Shown in pieces: positions 43,600-54,762 of a stretch of 64,000 bases of DNA. Origin of the DNA: Chitinophagaceae bacterium. GTDB taxonomy: Bacteria; Bacteroidota; Bacteroidia; Chitinophagales; Chitinophagaceae. The DNA is taken from positions 62,001 to 126,000 of the forward strand of contig JADJYK010000010.1 in NCBI GenBank assembly GCA_016719815.1. Reading direction: 5' to 3'. Under the pieces are notes generated by a model. That model was not told where the DNA came from. It saw only the letters and a program-made list of their open reading frames with translations, and ran no database searches. Every line of letters begins with the position of its first letter. The stretch's first letter is position 1. The translations under genes were made by a program, and so were the position numbers.

Positions 43600-45671
43600 A
43601 TGACTTTCGACCGGAAAGATTTAACCAACGAGCAGCTTGTACATATCTACCGCAACCTGTTGTGGCCCCGCATGATTGAAGAAAAAATGCTGGTGCTGCT
43701 GCGGCAGGGAAAAATATCAAAATGGTTTAGTGGCATCGGGCAGGAAGCAATTGCTGTGGGTGCTACATTAGCGTTACAGGAAGATGAATGGATAATGCCA
43801 ATGCACCGCAACCTCGGTGTATTTACCAGCCGCCATATGCCTCTTAGTAAATTATTCATGCAGTGGCAGGGCGCACAGGAAGGATATAGCAAAGGAAGAG
43901 AGAGAAGTTTTCATTTTGGCAGCAATGCACATCATATCTGCGGCATGATTTCTCACCTGGGGACGCAATTGGCCATTGCAGATGGAGTGGCATTGGCTCA
44001 TAAACTGAAAAAAGAGAATAAAGTTTCATTGGCTTTCACCGGCGAGGGTGGTACCAGCGAAGGCGATTTTCATGAAGCATTGAATGTGGCAGCAGTGTGG
44101 GACCTACCCGTCATCTTTATTATCGAAAATAATGGTTACGGGTTAAGCACCCCCGTTAACGAACAGTACCGTTGCATCAGCCTGGTGGATAAAGCAAAAG
44201 GCTATGGCATGGAAGGCATTCAAATTGATGGCAATAATGTGCTGACCGTTTACGATACAATTAAAGGCATTAGGGAATTCTGCATCAAACACCAGAAACC
44301 CTACCTGGTTGAATGTATGACCTTTCGTATGCGGGGACATGAAGAGGCCAGCGGAACCAAATATGTGCCGCCGGATTTATTCCGCCTGTGGGAACAAAAG
44401 ACCCGATAAATAATTATGAAGTCTTTCTGAAATATTCCGGTGTACTGAACGATAATGATATTGCTGCCATAAGAGAAGAATTTAAAAACAAGATAGAAGA
44501 AGAACTGGCGATTGGTTTTAACGCAAGGCCTATAACAGTGGATACAGAAATGGAGGAGGAAGATGTGTTTATTGCCCCCTTAAATTCCCCCGCAGGGGGA
44601 ACTCTCAACACACAGCCCCGGCTTGTTGACAACTCCACAATTAATAGCGAGATTCAACAATCAGGTCTGGGCGATGGCAAATCCCCCTTGCGGGGGGTGG
44701 GGGGGCTCCGTTTCATTGACGCAATTAAAGAAGGTCTTCATCAGTCCATGCAGCGCCATCCCAACCTTATCCTCATGGGACAGGATATTGCAGAATACGG
44801 CGGTGCTTTTAAAATAACGGAAGGCTTTGTGAATGAGTTTGGCAAAGAACGGGTACGTAACACACCCATTTGCGAAAGTGCTATTGTGGGAACAGCATTA
44901 GGCTTATCATTAGAAGGATATAAAAGCATGGTTGAAATGCAGTTTGCCGATTTTGTTACCTGCGGTTTCAACCAGATAGTAAATAATCTGGCCAAGATTC
45001 ATTACCGTTGGGGACCCCGCCCAAGCGGGGCAGATGTGGTTATTCGCATGCCTGCCGGCGGTGGTGTGGGTGCCGGTCCATTCCATAGCCAGAGCAACGA
45101 AGCATGGTTTACCAAAGTGCCGGGATTGAAAGTTGTTTATCCAAGCACACCGGCCGATGCAAAGGGATTATTAATTGCTGCTATCAACGACCCCAACCCT
45201 GTACTATATTTTGAGCATAAAACTTTGTACCGTTCAGTTAGTGGTGAAGTGCCAGATGAATATTATGAAATTGAAATTGGCAAAGCCAGGCATGTAAGAG
45301 ATGGTGACGAAGTTTCCGTCATTACTTATGGCAGCGGTGTGCATTGGGCCGATGATTATGCTGCCGAACATCCGGAAATATCCATTGACATTCTCGATTT
45401 AAGAACACTGGCTCCGCTTGATTATTTTGCCATCCGTGAAGCGGTACAGCGAACTGGCCGTGTGCTGCTGTTGCACGAAGACACACTGATTGGTGGGATA
45501 GGCGGAGAAATAGCAGCCTGGATAGGCGAGCATTGTTTTGATTTACTTGATGCACCGGTAATGCGTTGTGCTTCGCTGGATACACCCGTCCCCTTTAATA
45601 TAGAACTGGAAAATAATTTCTTGGCGAAAAGCAGGCTGAATGAATCTATAATAAAACTAATAGGGTATTAA
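43600..45671 (+). CDS. Fused 2-oxo acid dehydrogenase E1 alpha-beta (branched-chain type, frameshifted)
   Basis: About 690 residues when joined. The alpha part has the TPP motif in FTGEGGTSEGDFHEALN followed by FIIENNGYGLST, and HICGMISHLGT. One A is missing near 44398 (LWEQK, then DPINNYEVFLKY), which splits the gene. The beta part has MGQDIAEYGGAFKITEGF, FADFVTCGFNQIVNNLAK and MPAGGGVGAGPFHSQSNEAW. It decarboxylates branched-chain 2-oxo acids for transfer to lipoyl E2. Fused E1 is common in Bacteroidota. The linker contains an inserted repeat element, described separately. Confidence 0.9.
44574..44706 (+). mobile_element. Short repeat element inserted in frame in the E1 linker
   Basis: A 133-base segment with imperfect terminal inverted repeats: GCCCCCTTAAATTCCCCC and GCAGGGGGAACT at one end, and AATCCCCCTTGCGGGGGG and TGGGGGGGC at the other. 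It encodes a low-complexity stretch (LNSPAGGTLNTQ to GKSPLRGVGG) between MEEEDVFIAP and LRFIDAIKEGLHQSM. These G/C-run ends are typical of a small Bacteroidota repeat family. The insertion keeps the frame open. Confidence 0.68.
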
Positions 45672-45672
45672 T

Positions 45673-45703
45673 AAAAAAGTCCCGGCAATTCAGGACATTT
45701 TTT
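45673..45703. terminator. Bidirectional terminator between convergent genes
   Basis: AAAAAAGTCC, a 10-base loop and GGACATTTTTT pair as a stem with A- and T-runs at its base, so it can stop transcription from both sides. It lies between the E1 gene and the tricorn-like gene, which end at 45671 and 45719. Confidence 0.7.
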
Positions 45704-45718
45704 ATTACAGAACAATCC

Positions 45719-48700
45719 TTATTTTTTCGGCAATGTTTTTAATAATTCCTGGATGGATCTTTCCAGTTGCTGATCTTGTCCTGTACTCATCAACCCCGGC
45801 TCATTTTTTATTTTTATATCCGGTTCCAGTTGTGTGTTTTCACAAAATCTTCCATCGGGCATTCGCCAGCCACCCTGGGGAATACCAAATACCAGTGTAG
45901 GATCAATCTGTGTTTCCCACCAGACAAACGTACCGGTACCTGGTACCGGCATACCAACTGTCTGGCCGATATTTTTTAGTTTATACGCCACCGGGAATAA
46001 GTGTGCATCTGAATAATTGCTCTCCCCCATCAGGACAATCGAAGGCTTGATCCATTTGCTTTGCGGCTGGTAGCCGATATGTTGTCCATGCGGTATGATG
46101 TCCATATATTTTTTACCACTGAGGAAATCAGATAACTGTTCATGCAGGTTGCCACCACCATTAAAACGGGTATCAACAACAAGAGCTTCTTTATCCAGGT
46201 TCTTACCCAGCACCTCGTCAATCACCACCCGCATACTCGGGTCATTCATCCCCCGCACATGCACATAACCAATTCTTCCGCCAGATAATCGTTCTGTTTC
46301 TTTCCGGCGATTCTCCACCCAGCGGCGATAGAACAATTCATTTTCTTCTCCCGGCGTTATTGGTTTTATACTTTCTTCCCAGCGGGTATTAGCCTGCGGA
46401 TCATAAACAGCAAGTAAGGTGAGCTTCCCGGCTTTGCGGTTCAGAAATTTATAAAAATCTTTTTCGGGGTCAATTCCTCTCCATCAATGGCTTCTATAAT
46501 ATGCCCGGCTTTTATTTTGGAAACATTTTTATCCAACGGACCTTTGGCCAGTACTTCGGTAATCTTTAATCCCTTTCCGGTATAATACTGATCAATGAAA
46601 ATACCAAGTGAAGCAGTAGCATCCGTATTTACCTGTGGTGGTGCGTAGCGGCAACCGGTGTGAGAACCATTCAGTTCACCCAGCATTTCGCCCAGCATAT
46701 CTGCAAAATCATATTTGTTCTTTACAAAAGGAAGAAACTTTTTATACTCTTTATAGTAAAACGGCCAATCCACACCATGCAGATCGGGCACATAAAATTT
46801 CTTCTTTACCTGCCGCCAGGCGTGTTCAAAAATATAAGCTCTTTCACCGGCGCCATCATGTCCCATTTCGCCATTAATATTTACGTTACCCTCTTTACCG
46901 CTTTCCGGATCCAGTTTCATGCTTCCTCCATTGTTTACCACAAACAATGATTTGCCGTCTTTGGACAATTCAAAACTTGCCTGGTTTGCATCCAGCTTGG
47001 TAACCAATTTGGTTTCTTTGGTACGCAGGTCGGTCATCCAGAGATCAGCACCGGTTTCAAAACGGGCCAGGTAATATAATTTGTCGTTCGTATTATTAAT
47101 AACAGCATCACTCATTACGGAAGTGTGTGTCGTTAACCGTACTCTTCTTTCATTGATATTCTCCCATTCTATTTTTACAGGTGCAACCTCTTTGCTGGTT
47201 TTGGCACTGTCTTTCTTTTTATCTTTTTCTTCCTCTTCTTTTACGAGGGCAAAATCTTCTTTCGATAACTGGAAGCGATCCAGTGCCTCCTGTGTCAGGA
47301 ATACGCTATATATATCACCGGAAGCAGATTGGGTGTTCTGTGCCCGGTAACCATCCCGGTCACTGTACCAGTAAACCATTTTTCCATCTTTAGAAAAACC
47401 AGGTGACATATCGGAGTAACCGCTCTGTGTAAGATTGATAAGCTGACCCTTTCCATCGGATTGAATAATGCCAATATCACGGACAAATCCAAGGCCTGTC
47501 AGGTAACTCATGACAACCCATTTACTATCCGGCGACCAGTCGAAACCAAGATCACCATCTGCATACGAATAATTTTTATCTGCTGTAATGATTGTTCTGC
47601 TTTGTTTACCGGCCAGGTTATATATTCTCAACGTAGTACGTTCTTCCAGGAAAGCCACTTCCTTCCCATCCGGGGAATACAACGGTTGAAACTCTTCTTT
47701 ATCCGTGGCAATGATGGCTTCTTCTTTCAGCACGGTGGACGCATAGAAATAAAGTTCTTCTTTCCTTTTAATCGACGAAGTGTAAATATTCCAGTTGCTG
47801 TTTCTTTCTGCCGCATAAATGATCGTTCTGCCATCCGGGCTAAACCGGGCGGAGCGTTCCTGGGCCGGTGTATTAGTGATACGTTTGGTGACGCCTCCTT
47901 CCACGCTACTTACAAAGACTTCTCCCCGGGCAACAAAGACCACTTCTTTACCATTGGGAGAAACTGACATTTCGCTAATGCCTGCATTAACCGGGAGAAC
48001 CTTTTCCTGGTTTGCCCTACCATCCAACATCACTGACACCGACAGATTTTTAGGCTTCTCTCCTTCTTTCATGGTATAGATTTCACCATCATAATTAAAA
48101 CAAAGAGTGTTGTTATCAGCAGCCGTAAGAAAACGAACCGGGTGTTTACTTAATGTAGTGACTGCTGTTGGGGTGCCGTTATTGTTCAGCGCTGATTTAT
48201 AAACATTGAAGGATCCATTCGCTTCACTGAGGTAATAGAAATCGCTGCCATTGCTGTGAAAAACCGGATTTCTGTCTTCGCCGTTGAATTGGGTGTGCTG
48301 GCTGTATTTTTTGTTTTCAGATCATAGGTCCATACATCCCTGGTAACAGCCGAAGTGTGATGCTTGCGCCAGTTGTCTTCGTATCCTTTATAATCATGGA
48401 AAATAATTTTATCGCCGTTGCTGTTGTAGCGGGCATTGATAGCAGGTTGGGTAATTACCATAGTGGCTTTTCCACCCTGTACCGGAACGGAATATAGTTC
48501 GTTCATGCCAGCATTGGCAAACTGGACATTAGTGGCCAGGTCCAGGCGGGCAGAACTGAACAGTACTGTTTTATTATCGGGAGAAAAATCCCAGGGAAGG
48601 TCGGCGCCGGAAAAATGAGTGAGCCTTTTTGCTTCTCCGCCGGAGGCCGGCATTATAAAGACATCAAAATTGCCATAACGGTCAGAGGCAAAGGCAATCG

Positions 48701-48928
48701 ATTTTCCATCATGGCTCCACACCGGCATATAATCATATCCTTCATGCAGGGTAAGCAGGGTGGCCGGCCCGCCACCGGCAGCAACTTTATAAAGATCTCC
48801 CTGGTAACTGAATACCACGGTGCCGGCGTCCGGCGATATAGCGGGGTAACGAAGCCAAAGCGGGTTTTCCTGTGCAAATCCGGTAATACTTAAAAGGGAA
48901 AGCAGTACCGGGGCAACAATTTTCTCAT
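45719..48928 (-). CDS. Tricorn-like S41 peptidase with beta-propeller repeats (several frameshifts)
   Basis: About 1069 residues repaired. After a signal peptide (start at 48928; one A missing in the first codons) come WD40/TolB-like propeller repeats (GYDYMPVWSHDGKSIAFASD, ADLPWDFSPDNKTVLFSSA, SMSVSPNGKEVVF-type units), then the PDZ segment (LGIFIDQYYTGKGLKITEVL) and the S41 protease domain (LVVDTRFNGGGNLHEQL, and IVLMGESNYSDAHLFPVAYK with the catalytic Ser). Breaks near 48920, 48310-48100 and 46460-46340 divide it into pieces in the same order. It resembles the tricorn/interacting-peptidase family that trims peptides, here exported to the periplasm. Confidence 0.82.
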
Positions 48929-49305
48929 AAAAACAGTTTTAATAAAATGATAAAGCAGTATTTCAGACAAGCAATTCGCATCCTAATTTATTCCTTTTTA
49001 CCAAAAATGTACAAATTAAGAACCAGGGTTATCGGTTTTTTCTACCAACAGAGAGTTGTCTGTATTTAAATGGAGGATAATTTTATGGCGAAGGGGTGAG
49101 GTGGTATATAAACAAATTAACTGCTAATTATGAAAAAAAGTATTTTTATTTGCTACTCTTTCCGGAGCAGGTGTTTAAGACAGTTTGAATAGTTATATTT
49201 TCCCCCGGAAAAATTATACACCAACTTTTAATTTAAAAAATTCTTTTAATATTACTTTTTATATACCAGGCTTCCTAGGTTAAGGGATACTTAATACAAA
49301 AAACT
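48929..49305. other. Intergenic region without a recognised gene
   Basis: AT-rich, with long T- and A-runs. The divergent promoters of the tricorn-like gene and the TPR protein gene must lie here, but I see no clear TAnnTTTG element in a useful position and no repeat. Confidence 0.5.
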
Positions 49306-50544
49306 ATGTCTAAATTTTTTTTACTCACTGTATTTTTTTCTTTCACCTACCTGCAATCCGCTGCACAAAGCAATGCTAAAAAATTATTGAATGAGGCTGA
49401 AAAGGCATTTTCTGCATACGGGTCTAAAGGGGGCGGCGTTACGAGTTTGATTGATGCAAAGGGTAAAATAGAAGCCGCTTTGAAGGATGCTGAAATAAAT
49501 AAGCAGGCTGCGGCCTGGCTGCTGAAAGGAAAAATTTGTACCGAAATAGCGGGTAGTCCCCTCTATAAGAATGAGACCGATCCGGTTTCAGGAGATACCT
49601 ACGCATTGCTGGCCTTCCAGGCGTTTATGAAAGTGTATGAAAGTTCTTCCACAACTGCTTCAGAAAAAACAGATGTTATCAAGTCTTTGGATCCGATAGC
49701 GTATCCTTTGTTATTAGCCGGTAATAAATTACTGGAAAAAAACAGCAATACAAAAGCCTTGCAGCATTTCCAGGCTGCCATCCGGCTAACATACGTTTTA
49801 CCCAAATCTCCCTGGATGGATGATTCGACTTACTTTCAAATTGTGGAGGTTGCCGGGCATGCTGCATTGGGTGCCGGTATTCATGATGAAGCCTATCGGT
49901 ATTATAAAGAGATATATGAACACAAAAAACTCTATGCCGCCGGAAATATACCAGAGAGTATTTACTACGGGCTGATCAGTGCATCAATAGAAGCACAAGG
50001 TTACCCGGCAACTGAAAAATTGCTGGCTGAGGCGAAAAAAAAGTATCCCAATAATAATCAATGGCTTTTTACAGAAATTAATTATTATATGAAGGCCGGG
50101 AGTTTAAATGAATTGATCCCCCGGTTAAAAAAGGCGATTGAACTGGAACCATCTAATACCGGTCTTTATTATACCATGGCGCAGGTAAATGAAAACCTTT
50201 GGCAAAGTGAAATGGCAAAAAGCAATATCGGTAATGCCAGCATGTATTTTACCGAAGCTAAAAAATATTATGCCCAGGCCACTGCGAAAGATCCCGGTAA
50301 TACGGATGTTTTTTACTCGGCGGGAGCGTTGTTTTACAACAAGGCTGCTTATTTGACCAATGAAATACAAAATAACCAGGGAAACGAACTGAAGATTAAG
50401 CAACTGGAGGCTGAAGTAATGAGTCTGATGAAAGACGCATTACCTTATTTTAAAAAAGCGGAAAGTTTGTCGCCTAATGATGGGAATGTGCTGACCGCCT
50501 TATTTACAATTTATAAAATGTTGAACGATCCGCTGCAAAAATGA
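49306..50544 (+). CDS. Secreted TPR-type repeat protein
   Basis: A 412-residue protein with a signal peptide (FFLLTVFFSFTYLQSAAQS). Alternating helices with TPR-like spacing run to the end (for example LLNEAEKAFSAYGSKGG, AAWLLKGKICTEIAG, GLYYTMAQVNENLWQ, ALPYFKKAESLSPNDGNVLT). No catalytic motif. TPR proteins scaffold protein complexes. The next gene, also secreted, follows after 79 bases and may be co-transcribed. Confidence 0.78.
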   Translation: MSKFFLLTVFFSFTYLQSAAQSNAKKLLNEAEKAFSAYGSKGGGVTSLIDAKGKIEAALKDAEINKQAAAWLLKGKICTEIAGSPLYKNETDPVSGDTYALLAFQAFMKVYESSSTTASEKTDVIKSLDPIAYPLLLAGNKLLEKNSNTKALQHFQAAIRLTYVLPKSPWMDDSTYFQIVEVAGHAALGAGIHDEAYRYYKEIYEHKKLYAAGNIPESIYYGLISASIEAQGYPATEKLLAEAKKKYPNNNQWLFTEINYYMKAGSLNELIPRLKKAIELEPSNTGLYYTMAQVNENLWQSEMAKSNIGNASMYFTEAKKYYAQATAKDPGNTDVFYSAGALFYNKAAYLTNEIQNNQGNELKIKQLEAEVMSLMKDALPYFKKAESLSPNDGNVLTALFTIYKMLNDPLQK

Positions 50545-50623
50545 ATTTGAAAAAAGAGTACAGGTAATAAAGAATGGGGTAGAAATAACGCCTCTTATTT
50601 CAAGAATTAATAAGCTGCCTTTT

Positions 50624-51574
50624 ATGAATCGATTTTCTTTTCAGCCAATAACGGGATGTATTGTCTTTTTAGTTGTCTTTCTTTTAGTTGTATCCAACGG
50701 ATGGTCGCAGCAGGTTAGAAGTGAAGCCCCGGGGGATGTTAATAATTATGATCTTACCAGGGCCTTGTTATTATTGCGTGACTGGCAGCATGCTGTTTTT
50801 TACGATATGCAGGAAGAGCCATGGGAACAAAAAATACAATTAGATGAAAGCGGCAGCATGATCTATTATAAACTGCGGTCTTACCATGAAAACGATACAA
50901 GTGATAACTGGTTTGTGTCGCACCATATTCCCTTGTTATGTATTGATACAATAACCATGAATTATAAAGACAGTTCCATTACATTTTTTGTGAAAGAAAA
51001 CAGGATAAGTACTTTCCAGGGCGGATTCAGGGCGGCAAAGAATAATAAGGTAAGTATGCAGATGAAACTGCCCAGGGTGAGGAACCTGTCGGGACAGCTG
51101 TTGGGCCATATCAGGGCATACCAGCAGGAGAATAAGAAAAACAAACCGGCTACTGCCCGGCAAATAGTGGGGGAGGCCGTGTATGATTATATCAATCAGC
51201 GGATATATAATACAGCAGAGGTTAAAAAACTGTTGAGCAATCAACAGTTATATATTGGCAAGTGCATGATCTGTAGTGGCACCCAGGATGGTTTCCGAAA
51301 ATATGCAGATACCTGGAATATAACTACAGATGTTACCAACCAAACACATGACCTGCGGGTAAATTTATTCCGGGGTAAACCGGATGAACAAATGAGTGCA
51401 CTTGAAAAACTGGTGGAGGAGGCTGTGAAGGATTATTATGACAACTATAATTTTTCGGAAGAAGAAATCAGCAGTATGCGGTCAATGCTGGCCGCAGAAA
51501 GGAAAAAAAGCATGGGCATAGCCGGGGGTAAAAAATGTGCTTCCTGTGATGGTGCCTGTAAGCAAGAAGAATAA
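50624..51574 (+). CDS. Secreted protein of unknown function with two CxxC motifs
   Basis: A 316-residue protein with a signal peptide (GCIVFLVVFLLVVSNGWSQ). The mature part is mixed alpha/beta with a helical C-terminal half. A central CMICSGTQDGFRKY and a C-terminal CASCDGACKQEE supply cysteines that could bind metal or form disulfides. I do not recognise the family. After the TAA the same frame stays open for 28 codons (GAVEVDINVDSYFPNLTRLI), which might be a lost extension. It follows the TPR gene. Confidence 0.65.
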   Translation: MNRFSFQPITGCIVFLVVFLLVVSNGWSQQVRSEAPGDVNNYDLTRALLLLRDWQHAVFYDMQEEPWEQKIQLDESGSMIYYKLRSYHENDTSDNWFVSHHIPLLCIDTITMNYKDSSITFFVKENRISTFQGGFRAAKNNKVSMQMKLPRVRNLSGQLLGHIRAYQQENKKNKPATARQIVGEAVYDYINQRIYNTAEVKKLLSNQQLYIGKCMICSGTQDGFRKYADTWNITTDVTNQTHDLRVNLFRGKPDEQMSALEKLVEEAVKDYYDNYNFSEEEISSMRSMLAAERKKSMGIAGGKKCASCDGACKQEE

Positions 51575-51666
51575 TTTTTTGGTGCAGTGGAGGTTGACAT
51601 CAATGTGGACAGCTATTTCCCCAACCTGACCCGGCTGATACGGAATTTCAATGAAGAGTAAATTTC

Positions 51667-52944
51667 TCAATCATTCATCGCCGCATAGGTCATTGCCCTG
51701 AATTTTTCCACCACATCGCCATGTGTGCTGCTTTGCAACTGGCGGTAAAACAGGAATACCATTTTCTCTTTCGGGTCAACCCAGTAAGAAGTGGCAAAAG
51801 CTCCACCCCAACTGAATGTTCCAACCTGCGAAGGTGTGCGGGCACTGCCCCTTTCTGTCACCACCTGGAAACCAAGACCGAACTTATCATCACCGCGGCT
51901 CAAATCACCAATCTGGTTCATTATCATCAGGCGTACAGTATTGCGGCTTAAGATGCGTTTGCCATTATACACACCATTGTTCAGCAGCATTTGCAGAAAT
52001 ACAGCATAATCATAAATAGTGGAAGACAGGCCTGCGCCGCCTGAATAATAGGTGCTGCTTTCGAGCGGGTAGTTAGGCGTAACTGTTTTGCCATTCAACA
52101 ATTCAGCGGTTGACTTTACCAGTTTGCCTTCTTTATCTTCCTTATACAAGTTAACCAGCCTGTTTGCTTTCTCATTCGGGATGGTGAAGTAAGTATCATT
52201 CATGCCCAGTGGTTCAAAATTTTTGTTTTGAAAAATTTATCAAGACTTGTTCCGGATATTACTTCCACCAGGCAGCCAAGCAGGTCGTTGTTCAATCCGT
52301 ACGTCCACTTTTCTCCGGGCTGGTGCATCAATGGTAGTTGCGCCAGGCGGTTCATGGCATCCAGCAGGTTATCATCTTTTACACCAATACCGGCGGTAAG
52401 GTTGCTTTTTTGCATAAATGGCATTTGCTTCTTTAGAACCAATTTGTGCATAGCCAAGCCCCGATGTATGCGTAAGCAACTGGCGGATGGTTATATCGCT
52501 TTTAGCAGGAACAGATGTCCATGTTGTGTCTGCGGGATTGAATTTATCCAGCACCTGCTGCTTTTTAAAGGCGGGAATATATTTTGAAACCGGATCGTCC
52601 AGCAACAACTTTCCTTCCTCAAACAAAATCATTATCGCCACACTGGTGATGGCTTTTGTTTGCGAGGCAATGCGGAAGATGTCATCTTTCTTCATAGCGG
52701 TTTTCGCCTCCAGGTCGTTGTAGCCCGCGGCTTTGTGATAAACTATTTTTCCATTGCGGATGATGATTGCGGTGCCGCCCTGCATCCATCCCTTTTGTAC
52801 CCAGTCGTTCATTTCACGGTCAATGCGGGCCAGTCTCCCGGAAGAGAACCCGGCAGTTTCCGGAACGGCTGGTATTACTTTTTGTGCTGTTACAGTAATT
52901 ATCTGCAATAAAAACAAGCCAAACAACAATGTAAACTTCTTCAT
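51667..52944 (-). CDS. Serine hydrolase, beta-lactamase class C-like (two frameshifts)
   Basis: About 425 residues when repaired, secreted (FTLLFGLFLLQIITVTAQ). Catalytic motifs are SQTK in RIASQTKAITSVAIM (Ser-xx-Lys), YGLN in GEKWTYGLNNDLLGCLV (Tyr-x-Asn) and a C-terminal GTFSWGGAFATSYW in the place of KTG. Two indels, near 52420 and 52210, split it into three collinear pieces. The substrate is likely an ester or D-peptide. No operon partner; it is followed after a repeat-bearing gap by a D-aminoacylase gene on the same strand, a fitting neighbour for D-amino acid peptide turnover. Confidence 0.82.
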
Positions 52945-53017
52945 ACAGAATTAATTTTTAAAAATGTCACCCCGCTGGGGTTTGTGTGCTATTGTTAAAT
53001 ATTTCTACCAATATTTC

Positions 53018-53030
53018 GCCCCTTCGGGGC
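53018..53030. repeat. GCCCC/GGGGC hairpin with T-run
   Basis: GCCCC-TTC-GGGGC followed by TTTTT on the plus strand. It belongs to a repeated Bacteroidota-type intergenic sequence that begins near 52970 (CCCCGCTGGGG). No plus-strand gene ends nearby, so it is not called as a terminator. Confidence 0.5.
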
Positions 53031-53060
53031 TTTTTATTTTCACATCCGATAAACAGTGAA

Positions 53061-54628
53061 TCAGTTCTTACTGTACAACGCTTTTCCTGCTCTTGCTCCG
53101 GTGTGTTTTTCATTATCCACCGTAAGCACACCGTTTACTATTACATAATGAAAGCCGGTTGAGTAGGCATGTGGCTTATCAAAAGTAGAAAGGTCTTTCA
53201 CCTGTACTTCATCAAATACCACAATATCCGCCGTCATGCCTTCCTTAATTAGTCCACGGTCTTTTAGCTGAAATTTCAATGCAGGCAGCGATGTCATCCG
53301 GCGGATAGCCTCTTCCAGCGTAACCACTTTTCTTCCCTTACATATTTACTTAAAATTCTCGCATTGGTTCCATAACCACGGGGATGCGGCATTCCTCTTC
53401 CTAATACTCTTATTGTTGCATCGCTGGCAAACATGTTGAACGGGTATTTCATTATGCGCTTAATGTCATCTTCGCTCATGCCATGAAAGACCGCACTGGC
53501 ACCGCCGTTAACCATAATATCAATCACAGTTTCTGCCTCATCCTTTGCTTTATGTTTTCTGCCCTTCATCAGGTTTATTTCTTCCACACTCTTGCCGTTA
53601 TAAGTGGTATCGGCAGAATGGTAAGCCACCACCACATAAGCGAAGTGTTTGAGCTTTCTCTTCTTCAGCCTTTCAAGCATATAATTCACCACATACTTCC
53701 TGGTTTGTGGATTTTGTAACCTCGCTTTAACCGAATCCTCGCCGTCGGCTAATATCTCATCTGGTATCAGCTGACCGATAGTAGTGCTGCTGGCAGTGTA
53801 AGGATACTGGTCAATGGTTACTTCAAGCCCTTCTTTTCTTGCTGCATCAATCAAAGGCACTGTTATTTTACTCTTGCCCCAGTTTTGCTGTCCGCTGATT
53901 TTATAATGCGAAATCTCTACCGGAATCTTTGCTTCCCTTCCAATGGTTAATGCTTCATTGACGGCTCCCTCAATGCTATCACCTTCGTCCCGCATATGTG
54001 TGGCATATAGTCCGTTGAATTTTGCCGCCACTTTGGCCAGTTCTGTTATCTCAGGGGTTTTGCTATATACTCCAGGAGTATAAATAAGTCCGGTTGACAA
54101 ACCAACAGCCCCGTCTTTCATTGCTTTTTCCACTAATAATTTCATCTGTTCCATTTCCTGCGGAGTGGCATCCCGGTTGGCTTTGCCCATTGCGGCTTCC
54201 CGCACATCGTTATGACCCACTAAGGTGGCGATATTGATGGAAGTTTTCAGCGAATCCACCCAACGCAGGTATTTACCGATGTCGACATGCGATGAGCCGC
54301 AGTTACCGGTTACACAGGTGGTAACGCCATCGTAGATAAAACTCTTTGCTTCCGGGTCTTTATCCTCATCGCCTTCGAGGTGTGTGTGTACATCAATAAA
54401 ACCGGGGGCAATGATGAGACCTTTCGCATCAATAATCCTTTTTGCCGGCTGATTTATGCTGCGGCTGATGGATACAATCTTTCCATCCTGAATGGCCACA
54501 TCGCTGTAGTACCAATTGTTGCCGCTGCCGTCAATTATTTTTCCGTTGCGGATGATGATATCGTAAATGGTTTGTGCTTTGGAAGAGAAAGCAACAGCCA
54601 GAAAGATTAATACTGTAATGATTCGCAT
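53061..54628 (-). CDS. N-acyl-D-amino-acid deacylase (D-aminoacylase, frameshifted)
   Basis: Amidohydrolase-fold protein with a signal peptide, about 522 residues repaired. Motifs: PGFIDVHTHLEGD (HxH metal ligands), VTTCVTGNCGSS, GLSTGLIYTPGVYS, THMRDEGDSIEGA, EISHYKISGQ and FASDATIRV. The frame is lost near 53330, in KYVREEK; the other frame continues VVTLEEAIRRMTSLPALKFQ to the end. It cuts N-acyl groups from D-amino acids or related amides, probably in the periplasm. It is one gene upstream of a serine hydrolase of the D-peptidase-like family. Confidence 0.86.
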
Positions 54629-54647
54629 AGTGCAATTTCGGGGTTTT

Positions 54648-54716
54648 CACGCAGAGGGCACAAAGTACACAGAGAAAAAGAATTCACCCCTCTGCGAACT
54701 CAGCGGCCTCTGCGTG
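54648..54716. repeat. Intergenic CACGCAGAGG inverted repeat
   Basis: CACGCAGAGG at one end and CCTCTGCGTG at the other, enclosing CACAAAGTACACAGAG. Related words (ACCACAAAGCACAGAAAG, TCTCTGTGTTGAA) occur near 31912 and 43568. Confidence 0.65.
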
Positions 54717-54762
54717 GCTTATCTCTTACAACAAGGACTTTTTTGTAGATTTACCCGCTGTT

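Noticed and set aside
53018..53035. GCCCC/GGGGC hairpin with T-run as a terminator
   Set aside because: Neighbouring genes are on the minus strand, where no T-run follows; it looks like part of an intergenic repeat.
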